A stretch of DNA of 64,000 nucleotides from CAZVGZ01 sp964627605 (GTDB taxonomy: Bacteria; Latescibacterota; MWCZ01; CAZVGZ01): NCBI GenBank assembly GCA_964627605.1, contig CAZVGZ010000006.1, forward strand, positions 1 through 64,000, given 5' to 3'. Each line of letters begins with the position of its first letter. Position 1 is the stretch's first letter. A program made the translations under genes and the position numbers. The notes beneath the pieces are model-generated. The model was not told where the DNA came from. It did not search any database and saw only the letters and a program-made list of their open reading frames with translations. Positions 1-8,181 of the stretch are shown here, piece after piece.

Positions 1-40
1 CAGCGTTCGTTCTGAGCCAGGATCAAACTCTCCAAAGAAA
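1..40 (-). rRNA. rrs: 16S ribosomal RNA, 5' end only
   Basis: The reverse complement of the first bases reads GAGTTTGATCCTGGCTCAG followed by AACGAACGCTG, the universally conserved 5' end of bacterial 16S rRNA (the 27F primer site). The gene runs off the left edge, so only its first 40 or so bases are present. The exact mature 5' end is estimated. A boxA element and a strong promoter lie upstream on the same strand. Confidence 0.97.
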
Positions 41-141
41 GTTGTGATCTCTTATTACAAGGTTGATGCTCACGACGCCCAAACTTAAGGCGTCAAGAGC
101 GTTAATCAACGCGATTGTTGGCTGCTTGCACGCTATTCGAT

Positions 142-153
142 TTTCAAAGAGCC
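142..153 (-). promoter_or_regulatory. boxA antitermination element in rRNA leader
   Basis: On the minus strand this reads GGCTCTTTGAAA, close to the boxA consensus TGCTCTTTAA bound by NusB/S10 in ribosomal RNA leaders. It lies about 100 bases upstream of the 16S 5' end and downstream of the promoter at 283-311, the expected place for an rRNA antitermination signal. Confidence 0.7.
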
Positions 154-282
154 GACCGCCTAGTTGATCGATATCCAATCACCGGGCAGACTTTAAAAGG
201 TGTGACAACGGTTGGCCTTCGTCAAGGCCTAGCGACAATTTTTTTCGACAGGCACAAGATGTTGTCCGACCGTAACGGGAAA

Positions 283-311
283 AGTATAGCCCGGCGAGGG
301 TTTGCGGTCAA
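283..311 (-). promoter_or_regulatory. Sigma-70-type promoter of the rRNA operon
   Basis: On the minus strand a -35 box TTGACC (311-306) and a -10 box TATACT (288-283) are separated by exactly 17 bases. Transcription would start near 276, giving a leader of about 235 nt before 16S. This is the best promoter match in the window and fits a highly expressed rRNA operon. Confidence 0.8.
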
Positions 312-436
312 TAGGGCAAGCCGCAAGCTGCACCGAAGCAAGTGAACGAGCTGACTAAGCCCTTCATTAATTTAGCGGGGGATGTATTTTTGTATGCGGT
401 CGGGTGCCCATGGCGTTTGGAAATCCGTTGTCCCCG

Positions 437-466
437 TTGACCTCTCTTGGCGAATCGGGGTACTTT
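437..466 (+). promoter_or_regulatory. Possible promoter of the TPR lipoprotein gene
   Basis: TTGACC (437-442) and TACTTT (461-466) are 18 bases apart on the plus strand, about 110 bases before the chosen start of the TPR lipoprotein. The -10 box is a weak match, so this is tentative. The remainder of 312-579 holds no gene I can support. Confidence 0.35.
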
Positions 467-579
467 CTTCGTGTGACTGTCGTAGCCAAGTTAGCGGTTT
501 CTGGTGGTTCGAGACAAAGAAGTCGGTGCGTCTCCTCAATAGCGGGGGCGCGAGATGTTATTCTGAAAGGGAAATCGAG

Positions 580-1800
580 ATGCGCGATCATGTCGGGGTC
601 GGAAGGTTCTCAACGGCGGCCCTGTTGACCGTTTTGGCGGGCTGCCAGACGGTATCAATGCGATCCATGAAAATCTACGTCCAGCAGAACCAGTGGCCCG
701 AGGCCAAAGCGCAGGCTGAGCTGGCGGTGGAAGCTGAACCAGATAATCCAGAAGCCTGGTACGAAAAGGGCCGCATTCACGCCAATCTGGACGAATATGT
801 TCAGATGAAGCTATCGTTTGCCCACTCCGAGGCGCTGAGTGACAAATATTCAGGGACCATCGCTGAGTTTTGCGAGCAGAAGTGGATCGATCTCTACAAT
901 CGCGGCGTCACCCGCTTGGACGAAGAGCAGGTCGATTCGGCCATCGCCGATTTCAAATTGGGAATCTGGATATTCCCATCTCGCGTCGAAACCCACCGTG
1001 TGCTTGGATCGGAATATCTCAAGCTGGGCAAAACCGACTCAGCGGTGGTGTACTTTGCACAGACACTTGATCGCGAGCCTGAGGACGTTCAGGTTACCGA
1101 CGTGTTGGCTCAAATCTATGCGCAGCAAAAAGATTACCCAGCGGCGATAGAGCTGCTACAAAGGGCGCGTGCGATCGACCCTGAGAACCAGTCGGTCTCC
1201 CTAACTTTGATTAATTCTTATGGATTGGCGGGGCTTACCGATTCCGTAGCCGCTCTGGCCGCCAAACTGCCGGATGACCGCGATATTCAGTTTGCTGCTG
1301 GTGTATCCTTCCTCCAGATTCAGCCGCATACAGACACAACGTTGGAAACCGCCTTACGGTTGCTCCAACGGGCGGTGGAGATCGACCCGACATACACTGA
1401 CGCCACATTTAATCTGGCGTTTGCGCTTCTACGGCTAGGACGCTCTCATGAGGCGATCGCTCCCCTGGAGACGATTGTCACCCACAGTCCCGATGATCTC
1501 CAGGCGTGGTTTGCTTTGGGACGCGCCCATACTAGGCTGGCCGGGGAGCACGCGACAGCAGCGCAGCGGCACAGAGACAATGATGACGAAACCCAGGCCG
1601 CAGGTGAAGACCGCGTCGCCAAAGAGGGTTTTGGTAAAGCTGAAAAGGCGCTCAGACGGTGTGCCGATGTGCAGCCGACGACGCCTGCAGAGCGAACTCG
1701 TTACGCAGACGCCCATCGGCTTTTGGCAAACGTCTACGCCCAGACCGATCGCACCACCGAGGCCAAAGCTGCCTTCCAGGTGTACAACGAATACAAGTAG
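580..1800 (+). CDS. TPR-repeat lipoprotein
   Basis: A 406-residue tetratricopeptide-repeat protein. I chose the ATG at 580 rather than the first in-frame ATG at 382, because it follows an AAGGGAA ribosome site and starts a lipoprotein signal peptide with lipobox LAGC (Cys22). TPR units run from about residue 30 to the C-terminus, with repeated motifs such as AEPDNPEAWYEKGRIHANL and DREPEDVQVTDVLAQIY. It is probably anchored in the envelope and acts as a protein-interaction scaffold; the sequence shows no enzymatic motif. It is divergent from the rRNA operon and stands alone before the YjbQ gene. Confidence 0.85.
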   Translation: MRDHVGVGRFSTAALLTVLAGCQTVSMRSMKIYVQQNQWPEAKAQAELAVEAEPDNPEAWYEKGRIHANLDEYVQMKLSFAHSEALSDKYSGTIAEFCEQKWIDLYNRGVTRLDEEQVDSAIADFKLGIWIFPSRVETHRVLGSEYLKLGKTDSAVVYFAQTLDREPEDVQVTDVLAQIYAQQKDYPAAIELLQRARAIDPENQSVSLTLINSYGLAGLTDSVAALAAKLPDDRDIQFAAGVSFLQIQPHTDTTLETALRLLQRAVEIDPTYTDATFNLAFALLRLGRSHEAIAPLETIVTHSPDDLQAWFALGRAHTRLAGEHATAAQRHRDNDDETQAAGEDRVAKEGFGKAEKALRRCADVQPTTPAERTRYADAHRLLANVYAQTDRTTEAKAAFQVYNEYK

Positions 1801-1882
1801 GCCCTGTTCTCTAGTTTTTGCTGCTGGTCCGGTCATCGGGGCGGGCCCGCAGTAACACACCGCAAACGACACCGAAGGCCAC

Positions 1883-2305
1883 ATGTCCACCAACACTAAA
1901 CGGCTGGACGTGCGCACCACCCAGCGCGACCAGCTTCTCGATATCACCACCGTCGTTCAACAGGTGGTAACAACAATCGGCGCACCGCGTGGTGTCTGCA
2001 CGGTGTTTGTTCCCCACACGACCGCCGGGGTTACCATAAACGAGAACGCCGATCCTGATGTTGGCCACGATCTGTTGGCTAGACTAGATGAGATGGTGCC
2101 TTGGACAGTTCCCTCAGACAGGCACGGCGAGGGCAACAGCGCCGCCCATCTCAAAGCCGCGCTGATGGGATCGTCTACACAGTTATTGGTTGAAGACGGA
2201 CGACTCTCTCTGGGCACCTGGCAAGGGGTCTATTTCTGCGAATTCGACGGCCCCAGGTCTCGCAAAGTGTGGGTCAGTGTTATGACCGACCCCGACAGCG
2301 ACTAG
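1883..2305 (+). CDS. YjbQ / UPF0047 family protein
   Basis: A 140-residue protein of the YjbQ (UPF0047) family, often annotated as secondary thiamine-phosphate synthase because some members complement thiE mutants. Family hallmarks are HTTAGVTINENADPDV near residue 45, the central SDRHGEGNSAAHLKA with conserved His residues, and the C-terminal LGTWQGVYFCEFDGPR. Length is typical. The small beta-barrel trimer is cytosolic. No thiamine genes are nearby, so the physiological role stays open. The lptD gene follows immediately and may overlap its end, which suggests cotranscription. Confidence 0.9.
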   Translation: MSTNTKRLDVRTTQRDQLLDITTVVQQVVTTIGAPRGVCTVFVPHTTAGVTINENADPDVGHDLLARLDEMVPWTVPSDRHGEGNSAAHLKAALMGSSTQLLVEDGRLSLGTWQGVYFCEFDGPRSRKVWVSVMTDPDSD

Positions 2306-2307
2306 GC

Positions 2308-4989
2308 TTGAAAGCCGTGCTTCGCCGGTTGATTATCGCAGCCCTGGGATGGGCAGCGATGGCCCCTGCTCAAACAAGCGACACCACCTCGGTATTGATG
2401 GACTCTGTGGCCTATACAGCCCAGGTCGTGAACTACGATGTCCAGAGTGGTACGATCGTCTTGAGCGGACGCGCCGAAGTCACCTATCAGGGGATGACCC
2501 TCACGGCCGACACCATCATGTTTCGGACGTCAGACGATCTTCTGATCGCATACGGCGGCTCAAAAGGATCGTCGCCTGACACAATAGTAGGCCCACCCAC
2601 TTTTAGCGATCCCTACCAGACTGTCGTCGGTCACAGATTCACGTACGACCTTCGCATCCAACGCGGCGTGGTGGAGGATGCTACAACCGACTATCAGAAC
2701 GCCCACTATACAGGCAGGCGGATCAAGCGCACAGGAATTGAGCAGCTAGATATCTCAGATGGCGGCTACACAACCTGCGACGACGACGATCCGCACTACA
2801 TAATAGAGTCGAACCAGATGCGACTTTTGGTGGACGACAAAGTCATCGCCAAACCTGTCGTCATGCGCCTGGCGGACGTGCCGATAGTCTGGTTCCCGTT
2901 CGGCGTGTTTTTCGTGAGCGACGACAGGCAGTCCGGTTTCCTGACACCCAAACTCGGCGAGAACCACACCGCTGGTGGCCGCGGGCGGTTTATGGACAAT
3001 CTGGGCTACTATCTGGCCCCGAACGAGTACCTGGGAATGGAAGCGCGCACCAGCATCGACGAGAAGAAGGGGTGGGACGTGAGCCTCAGGTCGGCCTACA
3101 ATAAGCGGTACAGCTTTAACGGTGCCCTAAATGTCTCCTACAGGCGCGAATGGACCGCTACAAAGAGGGTCTCGTGGTTTCTCAACTCCAGCCACCGCCA
3201 GCAGATTGATCCTCACACGACGCTGACATCCACCGCCCAGTTCTCCAACTCTGAAGAGCTTGACGGCGTGAGCCAGAGCACCAGCGATCGAATAAAACGC
3301 CAGCTTCGCTCAGACGCTACCATATCGCGCAACTGGCCAGAATCGAGGCGGAGCGCTTCGATCAGAATTAGCCAGGACTTGGACCTCAGAACCGACCGTA
3401 CAACAGAGGTACTACCGTCGGTGTCGCTCAGTCAGGGAAGCACACCTATCATTTCACCAGTCGAACAGCGTGGACCACGGGCGCGCCGGCTGACCGCCCG
3501 CAATCCCAGGTGGTACGAGCGTGCGGTGTGGAACTGGCGGGCGGGCCTTACCAACACTCGCCGCAGGGCGGCCTCCGAGAGTTCGCTCATCGACGTGTGG
3601 GTTTTCGATCAAGACATCTCAGACAGCACCGAGACCTATGAGCTGACACTGGAGCCGGTGAGTGGATTTGCTCAGGAGAACGAGCCTGATGGTCGCTACG
3701 TCGTCGTCCGTAGGGAGGATGGCGTTCTTGTCGCCGAAGGGGTCTGGAAAGAGCAGAGCGAAAGCCGGTGGTTACTATACGATGTCGATTCCGCAGAGCC
3801 CGATGGGTCACTCGTGAGGACTGGCGGAGATGAGATTGATGTGGTACTTCCTGGATCGGCGGTGATCGGTACCGACCCCAAATCTTGGCGTCGCAAGCCA
3901 GTACCTGCAGGACTGACGCAGGACACACGGTTGGGTTTGGGGATAAGCGCACCACAGCAGGTGGGCCGTTGGTTGACGATCACCCCAGGGGGGAACTGGT
4001 CGCAGACATGGATGAGCGAGGATACGCGAGATTCCTTGGGCCGCGCCACCGGGATCGATCGTTTGGACTTCGGCCTCGCTACAGCGGCGACGGTCCATGG
4101 GATTTTTCCTGTGGGTATGGGCCTGTTTGAAGCGTTTCGTCATACGATCTCCCCCCGGGTTAGATACAGCTATAACATCGAGAGCCGGACAGTCGATGGC
4201 AGGCTGGGTCTCGGTGGTGAGCGCGACACTGACGATCCATCACGTCGCCTTAACCTCTCATTGACCAACCAATTTGACGCCAAACTCAAATGGAGCGGCG
4301 ATGTTCACACATTCAACCGTCTGATCACCGCCACACTCTCAACGAGCTACAACTTCGACCCGCCTGGCACCAGCAGACGCAAACTCCAAAACCTAAGCAC
4401 TAGGATCAGCATCAAGCCCGACAAGCGGTTTGACAGCCAAGTCTCTCTTTCTCACGACTTCCACGACAAAGAGAACAATCGGCTTCCTCTCCATGAGCCC
4501 AGGCTGCTATCAGCGACCCTCACCAACAGTCTCAGGCTGGCTGGAGAGTTAGGGTCGGTTGCTGAGCCGGGGCGGGAGGATTACGTGGCGAACGATCCTG
4601 GGCAGTTTAGCGGATCGCCAGTTTTGCCAGGGGATATCGCCGCGACTGTTCCTGGTGGTCGCCCAGGAAGCCCTTGGAAACTCACACTTCGCCATCAATA
4701 CACCTGGTCGGACCGCGTAGGAACATCGCGCCACGAGCTCGACGCCACCGCCGGTGGCAGCCCTACGAAGGACTGGAGAGTCGATTATCGGGCTCACTTC
4801 GACATTGAGCGAAAAAAAATTACCAGTTACCAGCTCACTGTCAAACGGAGCCTTCACTGCTGGCAAGCGTCTCTGCTCTGGGAGCCAAAGGGGCGCAATA
4901 AAGGGTTTTACTTTATTATCCATGTCGTTGATATACCTGAGATTAAGATGGAAGCCGCCAGCGCCAACAGGCGGGGTATCCGGTACTGA
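2308..4989 (+). CDS. lptD: LPS-assembly outer-membrane protein LptD (OstA)
   Basis: About 893 residues. LptD is the outer-membrane beta-barrel that, with LptE, inserts lipopolysaccharide into the outer leaflet. A signal peptide (AALGWAAMAPAQ) is followed by an OstA/LptA-like beta-jellyroll (about residues 35-150: NYDVQSGTIVLSGRAEVTYQ). Next comes the family signature GGYTTCDDDDPHY and RQSGFLTPKLGEN, then a long barrel domain rich in alternating polar and aromatic strands. The start is uncertain: TTG at 2308 puts the signal peptide at the N-terminus, while an ATG at 2269 would overlap the yjbQ end and add 13 residues. It implies an LPS-bearing outer membrane. Confidence 0.9.
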   Translation: MKAVLRRLIIAALGWAAMAPAQTSDTTSVLMDSVAYTAQVVNYDVQSGTIVLSGRAEVTYQGMTLTADTIMFRTSDDLLIAYGGSKGSSPDTIVGPPTFSDPYQTVVGHRFTYDLRIQRGVVEDATTDYQNAHYTGRRIKRTGIEQLDISDGGYTTCDDDDPHYIIESNQMRLLVDDKVIAKPVVMRLADVPIVWFPFGVFFVSDDRQSGFLTPKLGENHTAGGRGRFMDNLGYYLAPNEYLGMEARTSIDEKKGWDVSLRSAYNKRYSFNGALNVSYRREWTATKRVSWFLNSSHRQQIDPHTTLTSTAQFSNSEELDGVSQSTSDRIKRQLRSDATISRNWPESRRSASIRISQDLDLRTDRTTEVLPSVSLSQGSTPIISPVEQRGPRARRLTARNPRWYERAVWNWRAGLTNTRRRAASESSLIDVWVFDQDISDSTETYELTLEPVSGFAQENEPDGRYVVVRREDGVLVAEGVWKEQSESRWLLYDVDSAEPDGSLVRTGGDEIDVVLPGSAVIGTDPKSWRRKPVPAGLTQDTRLGLGISAPQQVGRWLTITPGGNWSQTWMSEDTRDSLGRATGIDRLDFGLATAATVHGIFPVGMGLFEAFRHTISPRVRYSYNIESRTVDGRLGLGGERDTDDPSRRLNLSLTNQFDAKLKWSGDVHTFNRLITATLSTSYNFDPPGTSRRKLQNLSTRISIKPDKRFDSQVSLSHDFHDKENNRLPLHEPRLLSATLTNSLRLAGELGSVAEPGREDYVANDPGQFSGSPVLPGDIAATVPGGRPGSPWKLTLRHQYTWSDRVGTSRHELDATAGGSPTKDWRVDYRAHFDIERKKITSYQLTVKRSLHCWQASLLWEPKGRNKGFYFIIHVVDIPEIKMEAASANRRGIRY

Positions 4990-5082
4990 TACGGTCACGA
5001 CATCTCCCCAATATCCTGACGTTGATCGACTCAGACCAGAAAAAAAACTAGGCCCCAAGCCGATTTTCTTGGTGTTCCGCCA

Positions 5083-5111
5083 TTGACAGCCCTCTCAGAG
5101 TTCATTATTGT
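5083..5111 (+). promoter_or_regulatory. Sigma-70-type promoter of the HU gene
   Basis: TTGACA (5083-5088), a perfect -35 box, is followed 17 bases later by TATTGT (5106-5111). The predicted start of transcription lies about 40 bases upstream of the HU start codon. This promoter separates the HU gene from lptD. Confidence 0.65.
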
Positions 5112-5157
5112 AGAATCGACTGTGCAAACGACCTATTCACCACAAGGGGGTAACCGC

Positions 5158-5430
5158 ATGTCGAAAGACGAGATCATCTCCAAAGCCGCCGCCGATGCTG
5201 ACATCTCCAAAGCCGCCGCTGGTTCAGTGATCGGGTCGGTAATCGACAGCATCACTGGTGCGTTGGCTAAGGGCGACAAAGTCAGTTTTGTTGGTTTTGG
5301 TACATTTTCGGTGTGGCAGAGGGCAGCGCGTACGGGCAAAAACCCGCGCACTGGTGCCACCATTCAGATTCCAGCGACGATAGTTCCAAAATTCAAAGCT
5401 GGCAAATCATTGAAAGAAGCGGTCTCTTAA
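5158..5430 (+). CDS. hup: HU-family DNA-binding protein
   Basis: A 90-residue HU/IHF-type histone-like protein that bends and compacts DNA as a dimer. The start is the ATG at 5158, preceded by the strong ribosome site AAGGGGG; upstream in-frame codons lie in the promoter. Visible signatures are the N-terminal helices (MSKDEIISKAA), the GDKVSFVGFGTF turn, the beta-arm RTGKNPRTG and the C-terminal PKFKAGKSLKEAV. Length and motif order are standard. It has its own promoter and is followed by a hairpin at 5445-5484. Confidence 0.96.
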   Translation: MSKDEIISKAAADADISKAAAGSVIGSVIDSITGALAKGDKVSFVGFGTFSVWQRAARTGKNPRTGATIQIPATIVPKFKAGKSLKEAVS

Positions 5431-5444
5431 TAACCGCTTACAGT

Positions 5445-5484
5445 TGTTGGCAAGACAGGCGAAACAGAACCTGTCTCGCCAACA
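5445..5484 (+). terminator. Hairpin downstream of HU
   Basis: A long inverted repeat, arms TGTTGGCAAGACAGG and CCTGTCTCGCCAACA with one mismatch and a 10-base loop, lies 15 bases after the HU stop codon. No T-run follows, so it may be an mRNA-stabilising hairpin rather than a true intrinsic terminator. Confidence 0.55.
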
Positions 5485-5601
5485 GTTCAGGAATGGTACT
5501 AGGCAGCAATGCTCTTCATGTCTACGAATCCGTGGGTGTGCGAGACCCCTTTAGATTTTGTCCGAACCTAAGGGGGTTTGGCTCCCTCGATAGGAGTTTC
5601 T

Positions 5602-5772
5602 ATGTTTGCACGCATGATCGGGGTGGTGGTAGTTGTGTTGGGAACAGTAGCAGGATGTGCTCAGCAACAGGCTCAGGAGCAACCGGTAGCAGAGGAACCC
5701 GTGGCTGCCGCTGTGGAAGACAGTTCAGCAACCGATACAACATCTGCATCCGAAGAAGCAGCAGTGGAATAG
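5602..5772 (+). CDS. Small lipoprotein, acidic Ala/Glu/Thr-rich tail
   Basis: A 56-residue predicted lipoprotein. The ATG at 5602 follows TAGGAGTTTCT and begins a signal peptide with a hydrophobic valine run and lipobox TVAGC (Cys19). The mature part is only about 37 residues of Gln, Glu, Ala, Ser and Thr (such as QAQEQPVAEEPVAA) with no recognisable fold. Its clear ribosome site, lipobox and the strong terminator right behind it support a real monocistronic gene. By analogy with other small lipoproteins it could be an abundant envelope spacer; the function is unknown. Confidence 0.75.
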   Translation: MFARMIGVVVVVLGTVAGCAQQQAQEQPVAEEPVAAAVEDSSATDTTSASEEAAVE

Positions 5773-5799
5773 CTTCCCATTGAGCGACCCACATATCGG

Positions 5800-5836
5800 C
5801 GCGGTGATGGCACAGGCCGTCACCGCGTCTTTTTTG
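5800..5836 (+). terminator. Rho-independent terminator
   Basis: A 12-bp GC-rich stem (CGCGGTGATGGC with GCCGTCACCGCG, one G-T pair) closes an ACAG loop and is followed by TCTTTTTT. It lies 27 bases after the small lipoprotein gene and is a textbook intrinsic terminator on the plus strand. Confidence 0.9.
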
Positions 5837-5934
5837 GGGGTTATCGGTCAAAATATCGCGTAGACAAATGTCGGCGTTCCAGTGGTTGGTGGCGCTGAAA
5901 AGCCATCTTCACACTTGATCTGGGGAGGCGGTGG

Positions 5935-6498
5935 GTGTTTGGTTTACTAACATCTGAGCAGTTGGAACGGTATGACCGCGATGGGTGCCTACTCGTGTCT
6001 GGACTCACACCGCCCGGTGTAATCACGACAGCGCTGGAGACGATGTGGCAAGCGATGGAAATGGACCCGTCGGATCAGCTGACCTTGGGTTCGCCGCCTG
6101 ACCACGTAAACGCCCTCATTGTGTTTCCCACAGAAGGCGACTGGGATTGGCCCAAAGGGCACATCGACCACTCGATCAGGGAACACGGCCACAAGACCTT
6201 TCCAAAAGCGTTCCGTATTGCGACAATGATATATCTCAACAACGTTGAGCCTCAAAGCGGCGGCACAATAGTCTGGCCAGGGTCGCATCGCCAAATCCAC
6301 GCCTTGGCCGAGAGCGACCCTGATAGGTATGAGTACATGTGGATGCATGGAGACGAAGTGGCGGAGATGGATTTCGGGCAGCCGGCGGACCTGTCCCCAC
6401 GGTGTGGCGATGTGCTTTTCTATCAAGACCTCTGTTTTCACAGCGGTAGCAAGAATATGAGGACAGAGCCCAGGTTCGCGTTCAATCACAAATGGTGA
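5935..6498 (+). CDS. Phytanoyl-CoA dioxygenase (PhyH) family protein
   Basis: A 187-residue non-haem Fe(II)/2-oxoglutarate dioxygenase of the PhyH family. It starts at a GTG behind GGGGAGGCG. The N-terminal LTSEQLERYDRDGCLLVSGL is typical. Metal ligands fit H76-x-D78 (GHIDHS) and H169 (LCFHSGSKN), with R180 as the likely 2-oxoglutarate ligand. YLNNVEPQSGGTIVWPGSH is the usual central strand. The substrate cannot be predicted. It is shorter than most relatives and stops just after the arginine, so it may lack the usual C-terminal strands. The oxidoreductase 65 bases downstream on the same strand is a probable partner. Confidence 0.85.
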   Translation: MFGLLTSEQLERYDRDGCLLVSGLTPPGVITTALETMWQAMEMDPSDQLTLGSPPDHVNALIVFPTEGDWDWPKGHIDHSIREHGHKTFPKAFRIATMIYLNNVEPQSGGTIVWPGSHRQIHALAESDPDRYEYMWMHGDEVAEMDFGQPADLSPRCGDVLFYQDLCFHSGSKNMRTEPRFAFNHKW

Positions 6499-6562
6499 TC
6501 GTCATCCTTCTTTTTGTTGATACCAGACACTGAACGTTCGCCATCAGCAAAGGAAAACAGCA

Positions 6563-7612
6563 ATGAAGCCCATCGGCATAGGCACACTAAGCCACGCACA
6601 CGGTCATTTAGGCGTCTACCTGAACGTGATGAAGGATTTTGACGATGTGGACCTTATATCGGTGTGGGATGATGACCAGGGGCGTGGGCGGTCTGTCGCC
6701 GACGGGCACGAAATGGGTTTCTGCTCAGATGCCCTAGATGTGGTGGATGATCCTCGTGTCGATGCTGTGATGATAGGGTGCGAGACCAACCGCCACGCCG
6801 AGTTTGTGGAGATGGCCGCCAACGCTGGCAAACACATCCTGCTTCAGAAGCCGATGGCAACCACACTTGAGGATTGTGACCGCATCGCCGAAGCGGTTAA
6901 GAGATCAGGGGTGGAGTTCAGTATGGCGTGGCAGATGCGCCACGATCCGATGAATATCGAGATGAAGCGGCTCTTGGACGACGGTGTCGTTGGCAAGACG
7001 GCGGTCGTCAGGCGCCGGCACTGCATCAACGTCCTTCTAAATCCCGATTTTGTAAATGGCCCCACGCAGTGGCACATGGACCCCATCTCCAACATAGGAA
7101 TGTTTTTCGATGACGCCAGCCACGCCGCCGACTGGTTTCTCTGGATGCTCGGAAAGCCCGCCAGCGTAATAGCCGAGATTGACGCAATCGTAACCGACGT
7201 CTCGCCTGACGACAACGGCGCGGCGATCTTCCGGTTCGCCGGTGGGGAGATCGGAATCCTCCTCAATTCGTCAACTACGGTCGCGGCGGTCAGCACTACA
7301 GAGATATACGGCGATGAGGGCACCATCATACAAGATTTTGGCGATGCTCCTTCTACACACGCACCACACCCGAAGGATGTGGTTCCCCTGCGCTATATCC
7401 GTCAGGGTCAGACCGAGTGGAACGAACTGCCGCTTCGTGTGCCTGAATCCCACGGCGAGCGGATCGGTGCAGTCGCCCGCCCGTTCGTTGACTACCTCAA
7501 AGGTGAGACCGACGAGCATGTCGGGGCGCAGGAGGGCAGGCTGGCTACAGAGATGGTTGTCGGTGCCTACATGTCAGCCAAAGCGGGAAGGCGGATCACC
7601 TTCCCGCTCTAG
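6563..7612 (+). CDS. Gfo/Idh/MocA family oxidoreductase
   Basis: A 349-residue NAD(P)-dependent sugar or inositol dehydrogenase-like protein. The N-terminal Rossmann domain (residues 1-120) is followed by an alpha/beta C-terminal domain with DDASHAADWFLWMLG, the usual substrate-side helix. Two features are unusual. The nucleotide loop reads GIGTLSHAHGHLG instead of GxGGxG, and the conserved EKP motif is QKP (residues 95-97), so cofactor binding may differ. The ATG follows AAAGGAAAACAGCA. Pairing with a PhyH dioxygenase suggests a small catabolic or modification unit; the substrate is unknown. Confidence 0.88.
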   Translation: MKPIGIGTLSHAHGHLGVYLNVMKDFDDVDLISVWDDDQGRGRSVADGHEMGFCSDALDVVDDPRVDAVMIGCETNRHAEFVEMAANAGKHILLQKPMATTLEDCDRIAEAVKRSGVEFSMAWQMRHDPMNIEMKRLLDDGVVGKTAVVRRRHCINVLLNPDFVNGPTQWHMDPISNIGMFFDDASHAADWFLWMLGKPASVIAEIDAIVTDVSPDDNGAAIFRFAGGEIGILLNSSTTVAAVSTTEIYGDEGTIIQDFGDAPSTHAPHPKDVVPLRYIRQGQTEWNELPLRVPESHGERIGAVARPFVDYLKGETDEHVGAQEGRLATEMVVGAYMSAKAGRRITFPL

Positions 7613-7627
7613 CCGACATCTGAAGGT

Positions 7628-8107
7628 CTATTCTTCGCGCTCATCATCTACCGTCTCAGCTGGTGCGTCTTCAGCCAGGGCGTCTTTTTTCAGGATAACC
7701 ACTTTCAGGGCACCCATGCCCGCCACAACGGACCCGATTAGAACCAGCGGTCCGATATAGGGTATCTGGCCGACCGCCCAAAGTGCTAGAACACCGGCGG
7801 GTGCCGTCAATAGCCTGGACCAGTAGGCTTTTCTTAACTGTTCAGCGATCATCTCACCCAACGCGATGCCAACGATTACCGCTCCTGTCCACATGCCCAC
7901 CGGCCACGCCGCTCCGAGAAAGACAGCTATGGGAATCGTTATCGCCACAACCACCAACACTACAACCGCAACGGGGAGGCCGACCAACGCCAAAGCGCCG
8001 TAACCCAGCACCTCGCCTGGTTTCGTTGTCAGCGTGCTTATCGCGCGGGTGACGCCCCTGGGAAACAGTCCCACCAGAAATATCGCGAGCAGCATCGCCG
8101 AGATCAT
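7628..8107 (-). CDS. Small polytopic membrane protein (bactofilin-associated DUF8173-like)
   Basis: A 159-residue, very hydrophobic protein with about four or five membrane segments (residues 3-14, 35-60, 63-84, 103-115 and 118-136) and a charged, Glu/Asp-rich C-terminal tail (ALAEDAPAETVDDEREE). The pattern resembles the membrane portion of larger polymer-forming cytoskeletal (bactofilin-associated) proteins, but the soluble N-terminal part of those is absent. This assignment is by resemblance only. It lies just downstream of tyrA on the same strand, converging with the oxidoreductase gene. Confidence 0.6.
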   Translation of the reverse strand: MISAMLLAIFLVGLFPRGVTRAISTLTTKPGEVLGYGALALVGLPVAVVVLVVVAITIPIAVFLGAAWPVGMWTGAVIVGIALGEMIAEQLRKAYWSRLLTAPAGVLALWAVGQIPYIGPLVLIGSVVAGMGALKVVILKKDALAEDAPAETVDDEREE

Positions 8108-8155
8108 AGGCCTTCAAAACTCAGTCATAGTCTCCTCCTGCGGTGAGCGCAACTT

Positions 8156-8170
8156 CGCACAAATTGTGCG
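8156..8170. repeat. 15-base palindrome between tyrA and the membrane protein
   Basis: CGCACAA-A-TTGTGCG is a perfect inverted repeat with 7-base arms lying between tyrA (ends 8182) and the next gene (starts 8107). No T-run follows on either strand, so it could be an operator or a weak RNA hairpin. Confidence 0.4.
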
Positions 8171-8181
8171 CATTTGCGCGA

